Assembly (NCBI GenBank): GCA_021307315.1
Contig: JAJSPD010000014.1
Location: 124,001 to 188,000, forward strand
DNA: 64,000 bases
Origin: Bisporella sp. PMI_857
Lineage: Eukaryota; Ascomycota; Leotiomycetes; Helotiales; Helotiaceae
Direction: 5' to 3'
Positions 34,984-44,724 of the stretch are shown here, piece by piece. The first letter of the stretch is position 1; every line of letters starts with the position of its first letter. The translations under genes and the position numbers were made by a program. The notes below the pieces were generated by a model. That model made no database searches and had not been told where the DNA came from. It saw nothing but the letters and a program-made list of their open reading frames with translations.

Positions 34984-36782
34984 CTACTCCTGTTTGGGAT
35001 ATGAAAAAGCCTGGCTTGTAAAGGGCCGATTAGGAATGATGATCCCATTCCAAGGTGACTGCAATTCCAGCTTCAAGTGCCACGACTCTGGAGGGATGTA
35101 CCCATATATCTGCGTGCAGCACAATCCTATATTTCCGCACTCAACGCAGTAGTTGACAGGGATGGGCTCTCGTCTTTTGCAGAAGGCGCAGAGGTATTGG
35201 TGGAAGGGGCTTGCTCGCGTGAAACAAAAGTGCTCCCTGAGAAAGTGGGTTTCTAGCTCCTCTGCTGTATCAAAAGTTGCATAGCAGTTCTGCCTTGGTA
35301 CGACTAGGGAGTTGGAAAAACAGAGTCCCCTGCAAGCAAATTGATGCCGAAGGGTCGCAACACCTAGAACGAAGAGCTCTCCATCACTGGGCTGGTGGTG
35401 CGGCTCAGCCTCGAAGGTAGTCAAGATGTTGGTTCGAAAAGGGCTGTGGACTGAGGGAGGGTGTCTTTGTTCTCCAAGGAAGCAATTAGATGGGTGTGGA
35501 TTCTCAAATGCAGGGTCTTTTGATCGCAATGCTAGGCGCGTCCTAGTATCATAACGACTGGTCGAACACGGCACTGCATGTGGACTGGCTGGGAACTGAT
35601 TTTCACGATCGATAGTAGCTGCTGCATTTGTCAGACGTTAAATTGTTGGTCCTTGAGGATCCATAAGGAATAAATGAAAAATCCGTTCATACTCATCCAA
35701 ATGTGGTTTAGAGCTTGTACGGCTGTTGGCCGACTTGAGGGGCAGGGCCGAAGTAGATCCATGGTAAAATTAGTGCCAGATAAACTCAAAGGCAACGAAT
35801 GCGAGGGGAAAGCCAGTTGTTTGACACAGTATTGGTACAATGAAGGGCCAACGGGAAACGGGACGACACCGCTTGCCAGTCGATAAATAATGCAGCCCAG
35901 GCCCCATAAATCAATTGCATTTGTGTATCCAGAGCTTTGTGGGTCAATTCCAGGTACATAATTGAGAACTTCAGGGGCCATGTATGCCTGTGTGCCTGTA
36001 TGAGTCCGATATGCAGTTTCCTCGGTTTGCCGCTTGCTTAACCCGAAATCTGCAAGCTTGATCCACCATTGGGGATGTCTCCGACAAACTAGGACATTCT
36101 ATAGAATCACTAATTAGCTATCATTTTAAAACATAGATGTTGTATGATAGAGCCAGTGATGAACAAAACAAGAATCTTCAGCACGTAAACCTCTTCTACC
36201 AAGGAATAGTCATTATCCTAGCTTTGGATTACTTACCTTTGGTTTAAGGTCACGATGGATAAATGCTTCCTGATGCATGAATTTCAGGCCTTCTAGAATC
36301 TGAGATGCAATATCTCGTATGTCTAATTCACTGATCGCATCGGCCTTTGGAGGAATGTTGTCTTCCAGATCCCCAAGTGGCACATATTCCATAGCTAGGT
36401 ATACGCTATCTCGATCCTCAAACCAGCCCAAGAATTCGACAAAAACTCCAGCTTCTTTGTATTTAGGTTTCGAGAATTCCAATAGTGCCTTTAGCTCCCG
36501 TTCATATTCTTTCCGCAGGCTTGATCCGCTCGTCCAGATTCGCTTTACGGCTCGTTTTTCATTCTCTGCAGTGTCTCCTTCTCTATGTACCTCAAGGCGA
36601 ACCTCTCCAGAGCCACCTTTACCCAATTATTGCTCAACTTTCCAGACTTTTGTCTTCACATCTTGTCGCAGGCCTTTTTTCGGATTGGGAACTACATGTG
36701 TCTCTACGATATACCCTGGGAATACATGAGCATTGAGTTTAGCATGCTCGAGGTCTGAAATGTAGACTGGGTAGGAGGACAT
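34984..36782 (-). pseudogene. Ser/Thr protein kinase with Cys-rich tail, interrupted by a stop codon
   Basis: Exons 36782-36237, 36098-35693 and 35621-34984 form a consistent frame of 530 codons, except for one TAA at codon 52 (36629-36627). It falls between VKTKVWKVEQ and LGKGGSGEVRLEV, directly before the glycine-rich loop. Everything after it is intact: Lys in AVKRIW, HRDLKPKN, IKLADFGLSK, TGTQAYMAPEV, and DLWGLGCIIYRLASG. The C-terminal ~210 residues hold a Cys-rich element (YLCAFCKRR and YCVECGN) that may bind zinc. Intron lengths are 138 and 71 nt. A C-to-T change in a CAA codon would create this stop. No in-frame ATG follows soon enough to restore the loop, so as read the gene cannot make an active kinase unless the stop is read through or is a sequence error. 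Its function is unknown. Confidence 0.75.
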
Positions 36783-37568
36783 GGTTCTCGCACACGGCTT
36801 TCGGGGACAGTTGAAGCATATGGTCCAGATAACTCGAGGTCGAAGTCGAATATAGGCTAGCAGATGCTATAGGTATGAACCAAAAGACTCCTGACAAATA
36901 AGTATTCGGAACTGAGAAGAGCATCCGTCTTCAAACGATGGAGGAGGTTATACAAATTGTAGTTCATTCTTCCAACTTCAGCCTCATGCATGGAGCTTAT
37001 TAGCAGCGGGGTTTGTACGACCAATAGCACACTGATGCTTTTTGGTCAAGTCCTAGGATGAGCCTGGAAGATCTGATATGAGAGCGATCATGTGTATGAC
37101 AGAAGAGGAGCATAAAAAATACAAGACATAATCGAAAGAGGGCATGTTCAGCCGTCACTACCTAGAATCGACAAATTGGTTTTCGTATATCACGTGACAA
37201 GTTATTAACTCTTAGAACCAACACTATATTCCTCGACCAAGGCGAAGGGCTGGGTGCTATTAATTCTTCATCATTGGATACTGCTTGAAAAGCTTGGTGA
37301 AATGATTTTCAAACTGGTTAAAGAAGTTCACAGCTTCTCCCACCCAAAAAATCAGTAAACTCGTGAGGAAAATAACCACAATGAAATCTTTGATATGAAA
37401 GACACTCGTTCTAAACCTCTATCTAGATTCATAATTCTTTGAGTACAAAGGAACTCCTGATTAGGGGGTCATTGTATGTAGGTATACATACGAATTGATA
37501 GAATGCTTCATCCCAATCAAGCACTAGAAGATCAGGACAGTGGCACTCTTAAATCTTGAAGCATTGCC
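36783..37568. other. Intergenic, no gene recognised
   Basis: 786 bp upstream of the kinase-like gene and downstream of the PEBP gene. It is AT-rich and has only short frames. Confidence 0.5.
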
Positions 37569-38357
37569 TTATTCCGTCCAGCCATCACCAGCGCACGTCA
37601 TCCAATTGACGCCTGCCAGACGAAGTCCATGCTTTTCCGCAAACTCAGTAGGCTTAAATGACCGTCTCTGCACAAACTCTTCGCCACCGAGATCCTCTTT
37701 TGCCAGATCAAGCCCAGCAGGCTCCCGGAAGAGAAGAAAGAGGTATCGATGCGGCTTGGAACTATGTGAAGTCCAGTCAGCTCGGGCTCCATATAAATCA
37801 AAAATAGCATAAATCTTAGGCGAAGAGCAGGATTGATGAACCTACTCATCCTTTGGCCCTGGTCCTAAGTATTCGGTCAACACAGGCTTTGTCTGGGCAA
37901 CAGTTAACCCATCGCTCAGCGGCTGCAGCCCCGCCAATACCCAATGGCGCCAAAATGCAAACTTGGGATCATCTGGCGTAGGCGCATCTGGATCTGTCAA
38001 AATGAGCGTGTAGGACGCATTGCTGGCCACATCATCAGCCGCGTCTGTGATGGTAATTGTCGGCGGTAACTTGCACTCCCCGGCGCGGAAGAAGTTCCCC
38101 AGATCGACTGTTTTCTTGCCGTCGAACGATATGCCTACCTTCACCGTCGGCTTGAAATCAGGCGTGATCAAGTCGGCAGCAGGTCCTGGGACTAATTTGG
38201 CCTGCTCGAGGCTGGCGCTGAGCGCTTTGGCATGCTCGGCAAGGGCCGACATTCTGAGTTCTGCGCTTGGTGGGCGGGCAGCGGATGGCGTAGGGAGATC
38301 TTCTGCGTGCAGAAAAGAGATTTCTGGAATGATACTGACATTTCTCTTGTGTGCCAT
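37569..38357 (-). CDS. Phosphatidylethanolamine-binding protein family (PEBP/Tfs1-like)
   Basis: Two exons, 38357-37846 and 37761-37569, give 234 residues; the intron is 84 nt, phase 2. The PEBP ligand-pocket signatures are present: YTLILTDPDAPTPDDPKF, FWRHWVLAGL, and the conserved GPGPKD then SKPHRYLFLLFREP that follows. The protein ends GVNWMTCAGDGWTE. Yeast Tfs1, the closest characterised relative type, inhibits carboxypeptidase Y and Ras-GAP; whether this protein does so is unknown. The N-terminal ~55 residues form a helical, Ala/Ser-rich extension typical of fungal members. No signal peptide is apparent. The gene is divergent from the SPRY-domain gene, with 866 bp between the start codons. 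Confidence 0.93.
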
Positions 38358-39223
38358 ATTGATTTTGAGTTTTTATGTTGTTTGGAGGTGTGTAGGTGTC
38401 AGACTGGGGTGAGGCAGAGGTGAGCATAAGTGGTGGGAAATTGTAAAACCCGCCAAGCCCGCTGCGCCGAAACATCACACAGAGTTGACGAGTTTGGAAC
38501 TTTTCAAGCTGCACATGGGAGACACACCAAAAAGATTAATATGATTCAATAATCCGCTTCCAAGCTCCCAGCTATAACTACCTCTACTGCTTTCAAACTG
38601 GTGACCGGCGGTCTGTTTTAGAGCACCTTTTTTTTTTTTCGATTAACATTAGGTTGACTAAATAGATCAACTACTTAAACACAGCAATGCTCGGCCCTGA
38701 ACTATACTTCTAATACGTGCCAACCATTTCTTTCTATCTGAAGTGTTGCACACCAATTCTATATTAGCCCCCCTTTTTAAGCGAGAAAGAAATGTAATGA
38801 CAAAGTCGTCATGCTTCCCTATGGAAAGGACTTTTTCCTACACTGAAGTTCAGACAAAGGTCATATTCGCCCATGCAAAGCAAGCTCTAACTAAGTTTAT
38901 CATTTTAAAGAGATTGGGAAATGTGATTGGTCTCTTATATTTAAATGAGGGTCATAGATATATCAATGATATAGACTGGTAAAGGGATATTCTGTATATT
39001 CACGCCAAGACCTGCCTAACTTCATCTCTGCACAGCCACAGAAGTTGGCCCCACCCCCACATTGATTGACTGTGCCTCATCTTCACACAAGTGACTGACT
39101 TCACTCCGCCCCTCCAAACCGTAACTGATACAGTCGCCACTTGTACAATAAATATAATATGCTTTGCAAGCAAATGCAAAATCAACAATAGTTCAGCTCC
39201 AGCCAAGTAACAACAGCGTCAAA
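38358..39223. promoter_or_regulatory. Divergent promoter region, PEBP / SPRY genes
   Basis: 866 bp between the ATG at 38357 (minus) and the ATG at 39224 (plus), including a T-run near 38627. No gene is seen. Confidence 0.4.
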
Positions 39224-40363
39224 ATGCCTCAGAACGACCAATACGCTCCTCCTCCCGGGCCACCTCCATCTCACTCGCAAGCTCCTCCAGCTGGCCCTCC
39301 TCCTCCTCAATTCTCTTCAAACAATCCATATGCATTTCAGTCTGCCACGCCTCCATTCCATAGCTACGCTCCCCCACCAGGACCCCCTCCCTCACATACT
39401 GAATACACACCACCTCCAGGCCCTCCTCCTTCTTACGGCGGAGGCCCACCAGCTTCTCATGAAAATTACGCGCCTCCACCAGGTCCTCCTCCAAATCAAC
39501 AGCCAGTCCATGATTGGCAGAGTGCGGTGCCAGATACCTCTCTGCTTCCACCACCACCCGCCATTTTCTCAAACCACATCGAATCACGAACCAACAATGC
39601 CACATATGAAGAAGCACAGCAAGGCGAAGCGTGGTGTAATGCGAACCCAATGCTGCCTCCTTTCTATTACCCGAACGAGGCGATATCCGCCATTGAGAAG
39701 GGTGAAATTGGAGTTGTAACTCCACGTGGATACAAGGGAGAATTGGTGCGACCTCGCCCCGGTGTTTGGAAAGGGAAGACCAAGTCAAACAGTCCAGATA
39801 GCTGTATTACTAGCTCAGTTCCTCTGTATAGCGTGGCAGCACATAGTCCTCTCAACATCGGCGGAACGAAGATAATATACTATGAAGTGAAGATTGATAG
39901 GAGAAATAAACAAGAGATCAGTCTTGCGCTGGGCTACACAGCACCACCATACCCTACTTTCCGCCTACCGGGCTGGCACCGTGGATCTTTGGCAGTGCAT
40001 GGAGATGACGGAAGCAGGTTCATTAATAACATGGATGGAGGCAAGGATTTCACAACACCATTCCAGCCAAACGAGACAATAGGCATTGGCATGAAGTTCA
40101 CAAGAAGAGATGTAGATGTTCCACCAGCATACGACTATCGGCCACAAACGACAGAAAGCCGGCTGATTGATGTAGAGATCTTTTTCACACGAGACGGGCA
40201 ATTGGCTGGGGGCTGGAATCTACACGAGGAAGGAGACTCGGAACAAGACTTGCCGGTCACTGGACTTGAAGGGTTCAATGATATTTTCGCTGCTGTGGGC
40301 ACTTTTGAGAATATCGAGTTCGAGATTGTGTTTAATCGAGAAGAATGGAAGTACCATCCATAG
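39224..40363 (+). CDS. SPRY-domain protein with proline-rich repeats
   Basis: Intronless, 379 residues, starting MPQNDQYAPPPG. The frame is open 20 codons upstream but without an ATG. Residues 1-90 carry repeated units of the form Y-x-P-P-P-G-P-P-P-S/N (YAPPPGPPPSH twice, YTPPPGPPPSY, YAPPPGPPPNQ), plus related degenerate copies. Such stretches usually bind WW or SH3 domains or profilin. From about residue 150 a SPRY/B30.2 domain runs to the end: VTPRGYKGELVRPRPGVWKG, YYEVKIDRRNKQEISLALGY, PGWHRGSLAVHGDDG, and ETIGIGMKFTRRDV. Yeast relatives with this domain (Ssh4, Ear1) are adaptors for the ubiquitin ligase Rsp5, but they are membrane proteins and this one has no membrane span. A cytosolic adaptor role is inference. 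Confidence 0.9.
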   Translation: MPQNDQYAPPPGPPPSHSQAPPAGPPPPQFSSNNPYAFQSATPPFHSYAPPPGPPPSHTEYTPPPGPPPSYGGGPPASHENYAPPPGPPPNQQPVHDWQSAVPDTSLLPPPPAIFSNHIESRTNNATYEEAQQGEAWCNANPMLPPFYYPNEAISAIEKGEIGVVTPRGYKGELVRPRPGVWKGKTKSNSPDSCITSSVPLYSVAAHSPLNIGGTKIIYYEVKIDRRNKQEISLALGYTAPPYPTFRLPGWHRGSLAVHGDDGSRFINNMDGGKDFTTPFQPNETIGIGMKFTRRDVDVPPAYDYRPQTTESRLIDVEIFFTRDGQLAGGWNLHEEGDSEQDLPVTGLEGFNDIFAAVGTFENIEFEIVFNREEWKYHP

Positions 40364-42509
40364 GGCGTTCTTCAGTTGGACCGCGGATACACATTGAGAC
40401 GGCATAACTGGAACTATTTGTACTATATGAAAAGGCGAGGCTTTCATAATACATAATAAACACTTGCATTCACTGTTCTAATAGAGCCCCGAGTCCCATC
40501 GCCCAGGAATGTTGTTTCATGCCATTTCAAGCTACGATAGCTGTTTACCGCCGATTCTTCTTGGCTTTCTGCAATTCATGCATAAATACAGGCATATACA
40601 TAAAATATATTCAGCACATCCTCCTCTATCGTCGGTCGCCAAGCGAAGTTTGATTGCCTCTCACATCCTATACACCAAATCATACTCTGCAGTACTATTG
40701 TCCATTAGCAACTCGTCATATGGCTTATCTAAGTACATAAGGAATCCACTAGCTCTCATAAATATCATCGCCAAACAAACCAATGTGCCGGGATCACCAG
40801 TCGGGCCTACACTTAAGGAGTTCTTTGCACCGCGCAATGTTGCTCGGAAATAGTGTGCATATTTCAACCCAGAAAAGAGTACTATGTATATACATCATCA
40901 ACATCATCATATATGGATTACATACGAATGATAGTGGACCTGTGGTACGAGGTTATTCTTACTTATACGCGTTTGAATGGCCCTCTCTGACCAAACTCGA
41001 GGACTTAAGGAGATTTGACTCGACCATGCTTTCGCTTGACACAAAATCTATCACACATGCGTTCCACACGAATCGAGGGATAAAGCGGATCTGAGATAGA
41101 GATAACAGAACCCGGACAAGTTATGTTCTGGGTCATACCTTACATCCATGTCGTGGATACGCTGTTTACTTCTCACCCATAAGACAACTGCTGCCAAGAT
41201 ATCGCAGCTAATTCAATTTTCGTCCTCCCAAAATGCCATGGGCCAGAAGTCATATGTAGTCTATGGATGTCTCGCGTAAAGACACCTGTTCTCCAAACAC
41301 GTCAAACGGAGAATTAGCAACAAATTTCTTCCCATCACAACCAGATTCTGCCGGAAGTGCCGAATCCACCACTTCTAGGTTTCCATTATTTTTGCCCACA
41401 AGTCATCAGCAGCAGCTCTGCTTCCGCCTTATTCAATTTACACCGAAAGCCATCATTAAGATCCCCAACTGACCGAACAATAGCGCTTCGCCGCAAAAAG
41501 AAGTGGATCTCTCTTGATTCTGTTAGAGCCATCAAGAGGTTGGCGTTAGCCTATAGGGTACCTAGGGTTCGCTACGTCGTGCCTAGGAATGAGGATATGT
41601 TATTCGTACGTTGCTGCAGATATTCAGGCTGAGGGTGTGGAGGAGATTATTCTTGTGGTGGCTACTTGGACATGGGAAGACGCTAGCAGAGGACTTCGAG
41701 TAGCAGATGGGTAAGGCAATTGGAGACTGGGGAGTGAGCGCGCGATGAATTTTGCGATTTTACGCAAGGCGGAAGACACCAAGATGTAGAGTTATGGCGG
41801 GGCGGGAGGATTTGGAGAAGCGGCTTCTTTTGAACTATGAGAATATAGAGGAGCCTTAAGTGGTAGTATTATAGGAGAGTAGAGCTTAGATGATTGGAGA
41901 TTGGTGGGCAGTATTGGCGAATTGGAGGGTATATGAAGAGTTTAGATTTAGTTAAGAGTGCTTAATGGGCTCCCATAGACAAAATTTCACCCTGATTTAG
42001 CTTTTGCAGGCAAAGAAGAACCTTCAGAGCAAGCTCCTGTCATTAAGAATGGGAATTGTCTAGATGAGAGCACGTATGTTCTCTCTCCTTATGAAAGGTG
42101 GAATTGTCGTTTAAGGAAATACTGCCAAGACTAGCTTTGGTGTATTCTAGCACGTGACTTAGCTGCATGTATCCTTCTTGGTGTATGCAATACATGCATT
42201 GAGAAAGCCCGCGTTCCTTCGATATGGAAGACAAATGTAGCTATCACATTATGCTTACTTTCAGCTGTGTTTTTATCTAGAATAACGTGCATAGCATTCC
42301 CTCATTCCCGCCTAACTAAAAACTAGCACATCTATCAAGGCAAAAAGCTTCACTAAACTGATTTGATTGGCGAATATATCACAGCTTATCTTCTTTCATG
42401 AGTTAACCTTGATAAGAGTACCTCTGTCTATATCATCTGATGGGCAAAACAAGAGGTTCCCGCATTGGTCAAAAGTGCAAAAAGACAGCAACCGATGATG
42501 AAGAGGTAT
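40364..42509. other. Long intergenic interval, no gene recognised
   Basis: 2146 bp between the SPRY gene and the tRNA. The frames are short (up to about 115 codons) and lack recognisable domains or splice support. The stretch 41640-41960 is GGAG/TAG-rich. No terminal repeats, target-site duplications or transposase fragments were found by eye. Confidence 0.4.
42479..42483 (-). terminator. Pol III terminator of tRNA-Trp
   Basis: Five T on the minus strand, about 27 nt beyond the 3' end of the tRNA. Confidence 0.5.
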
Positions 42510-42581
42510 TGAACCACACCTGATTTGAACAGATAACCTTTGGGTCTGGAATCCAACGCGCTACCGTTGCGCCAGCGGTCC
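42510..42581 (-). tRNA. tRNA-Trp (anticodon CCA), no intron
   Basis: 72 nt fold into a complete cloverleaf: acceptor GGACCGC with GTGGTTC (two G-U pairs), D arm GCGC-loop-GCGC, anticodon loop TTCCAGA (anticodon CCA), a 5-nt variable loop, and T arm ATCTG-TTCAAAT-CAGGT, with discriminator A. The innermost anticodon-stem pair is an A-C mismatch, which is slightly unusual. The internal A box (TGGCGCAACGG) and B box (TGTTCAAATC) are recognisable, and a T5 run lies downstream. Confidence 0.85.
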
Positions 42582-42829
42582 TTGATCATCAAGTTGTGAT
42601 GAGTAATGTGCTCAAAGTTTATTATTTCTGATTTAAAACTAGAGGAGTCGGTGCGGACTTGGCATTGAGCAGCGTCGAATCATGTTGCTGAAATCATAAC
42701 CTGTGACCAGTCCCGCAAACCATCTCCATATTCCTAAAGCATCAACCTGTCCAGCTCTGCGCACAGTTCTCTTCTCCCAGGCTCTTAAACCGTACCCTGA
42801 GGCTTACCGCAAAGTGGAATTGGAATACC

Positions 42830-43569
42830 TCATTCCGCTCTCGAGTCCCGCCAAGAGCCCGCCAGCGCCCTTATCAACTCCTCCACAACCTCCACTCCCC
42901 TTTGAACCTCCCCGTCTTTCAAAGTCGGAACATGCAAAAACACCGCATCCCTCCTATCCCCCATCGCAAATAAAGTAGCGTAATAGATAAACCCGCATAC
43001 AAAATCACCCGCATCGTCACTATGCCTGACATCTGGCGCTCCACCCTTCCCTTTTCCCCTGCCCAGCCCGGTCTTCCACCTAAGCTCCACGTCCCGCAAA
43101 TCCAGCATCGTCTCTAACCTCTCCGGGTATTTACCCCAAAGTTTCCTGTTCTCGATTTTCGTAAACACCTTCCGATCTAGATCCAGATTCTGATGATACC
43201 CGTCCCGCTGCGCTCCCTGCTCAATCCCAAAGAACGTCCGGCCTTCGTCGAGACCCATATGAAGCACGATATCCGGATTATGCTCCTTCAAAAGGGGCGG
43301 GACGGTGGAGAGAATGTCATGGTAAGAGACGCGGATTGGTTCTGGGCCGTCTGCGCCGGACGGAGCGAGTATGATGCGGATTGCAGGCGAGGAGAAGGTG
43401 GACGGGAGGTGGGATGGGAGACGGGAGGCGATTTCCCAGGACGGGTTTCTGGAGAGGTTTTTCCATGGCTATGATTTTGTCAGGAATGAAAGGCGTTTGA
43501 TAAGGATGCGATGGAACTTACACCAAAGGCGGTCACTACGATGATGACTTCATCATCCTGTTCGACCAT
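42830..43569 (-). CDS. Pyroglutamyl-peptidase I-like cysteine peptidase (C15)
   Basis: Two exons, 43569-43522 and 43468-42830, give 228 residues; the intron is 53 nt, phase 0. The family removes N-terminal pyroglutamate. The fold markers are in order: IIVVTAFGPWKNLSRNPSW at the N-terminus, DIVLHMGLDEGRTFFGIEQG (oxyanion and catalytic Glu region), SDDAGDFVCGFIYYATL with the catalytic Cys, and VFLHVPTL with the catalytic His. So the triad appears intact. Fungal members are longer than bacterial ones (about 215), as here. It has no signal peptide and is probably cytosolic. The tRNA-Trp gene lies 248 bp beyond its stop, on the same strand. The assignment to the family is firm; its activity is inferred. 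Confidence 0.9.
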
Positions 43570-44724
43570 GCTTTTTTCTGCTTGGGTGTTTCGCTGTTGG
43601 TAGAAGGCTTGCAAGGTTTGCAACGCTGACCTGAATGTAGAAAGTCTTTTGAACACCGTTTCAATATGTTTCGAAGCCCGCTTCAGAATCCTACTGTTCG
43701 AACCGCAATAATCCTCCTTCGGCGTCTTGGTTAGGCAATTTCAAGCGACGCTCACGTGCCTGTTTTGGAGGTTAAACAGGTAGAGCATAGCCAAAGACTT
43801 CATTGAGTCTAAAACCTTGTAAGTTTATGCTCTCTAGCCTGCAACTAGAACACGCAAGTTCTATCATAGATTCGACAACTTTCTGACAATTATCCCGTGA
43901 TCACTGCACAATTGTTTCTCGGTTAGCAATAGGGGTTGATGCCAAGAGCCTGAGTTGCTGGTGGTGAAGGCTAAATTTGATGATAATATGACTGCTGAAT
44001 TCACAACCCGATAAAACCTAACTGGTATGCATAACATATCTTCAGTATATCATGCAGCGAGACATATGTTACACATAAAAATACAGCTTTTGTGTTCGGT
44101 ATTGTATCCAACATTCGCACAGTTGGGGCTTTCGGTGACAACCACAGTGCCACTTCTCGAACCGAACCAGAGATCATCTCCGGAGGATGATATATGCCTA
44201 AGCATGTGCACCACTGTCTAATACAGCCAAGTACAATAGATGACGAATAATCGACAGGTGGGGCACTCAGCATTGCTTCTGCTCACGATCACGATACCAC
44301 TTGTAGGACACAGTATCATGATGTTATAGACTGATCTCTCGGAACTTCATACATCAAAGCCCTGTAATGCTTCCCCAATAGTGGCTTTCAATACTGCTGA
44401 ATAGGACTTTGGTGGGACACGTGAATGCAGTCACAACAGCAAGACGGGACGAACAGGTTTTTTTTTTTTGGGAGCGAACCCCCTATTTTCAAGTTTTTTT
44501 GTGCTTTTGTACAGTTTGTAGAGCAAAGAAATAACAGCTTGCGACAAGGTTCCGTAACGCCCACACGCCTACTAATGCAGGGGTATCATTGGGTATCACG
44601 GGTATCATGCGAGTAGAAAAAGCAACCATCCGAGCAAGACAAAGGAAAATATGATGTAATCAGACAAGACTTATATATCCACCACCAATAAACCACTAAC
44701 CCTTCTCAATAAAGATGAGATAGA
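43570..44724. other. Intergenic, no gene recognised
   Basis: 1155 bp with only short frames and T-runs near 44459. It includes the promoter of the pyroglutamyl-peptidase-like gene and the 3' flank of the next minus-strand gene. Confidence 0.45.

Noticed and set aside
40364..42509. Possible transposon remnant in the long gene-free interval
   Set aside because: No terminal repeats, target-site duplication or transposase/reverse-transcriptase fragments could be found by eye.
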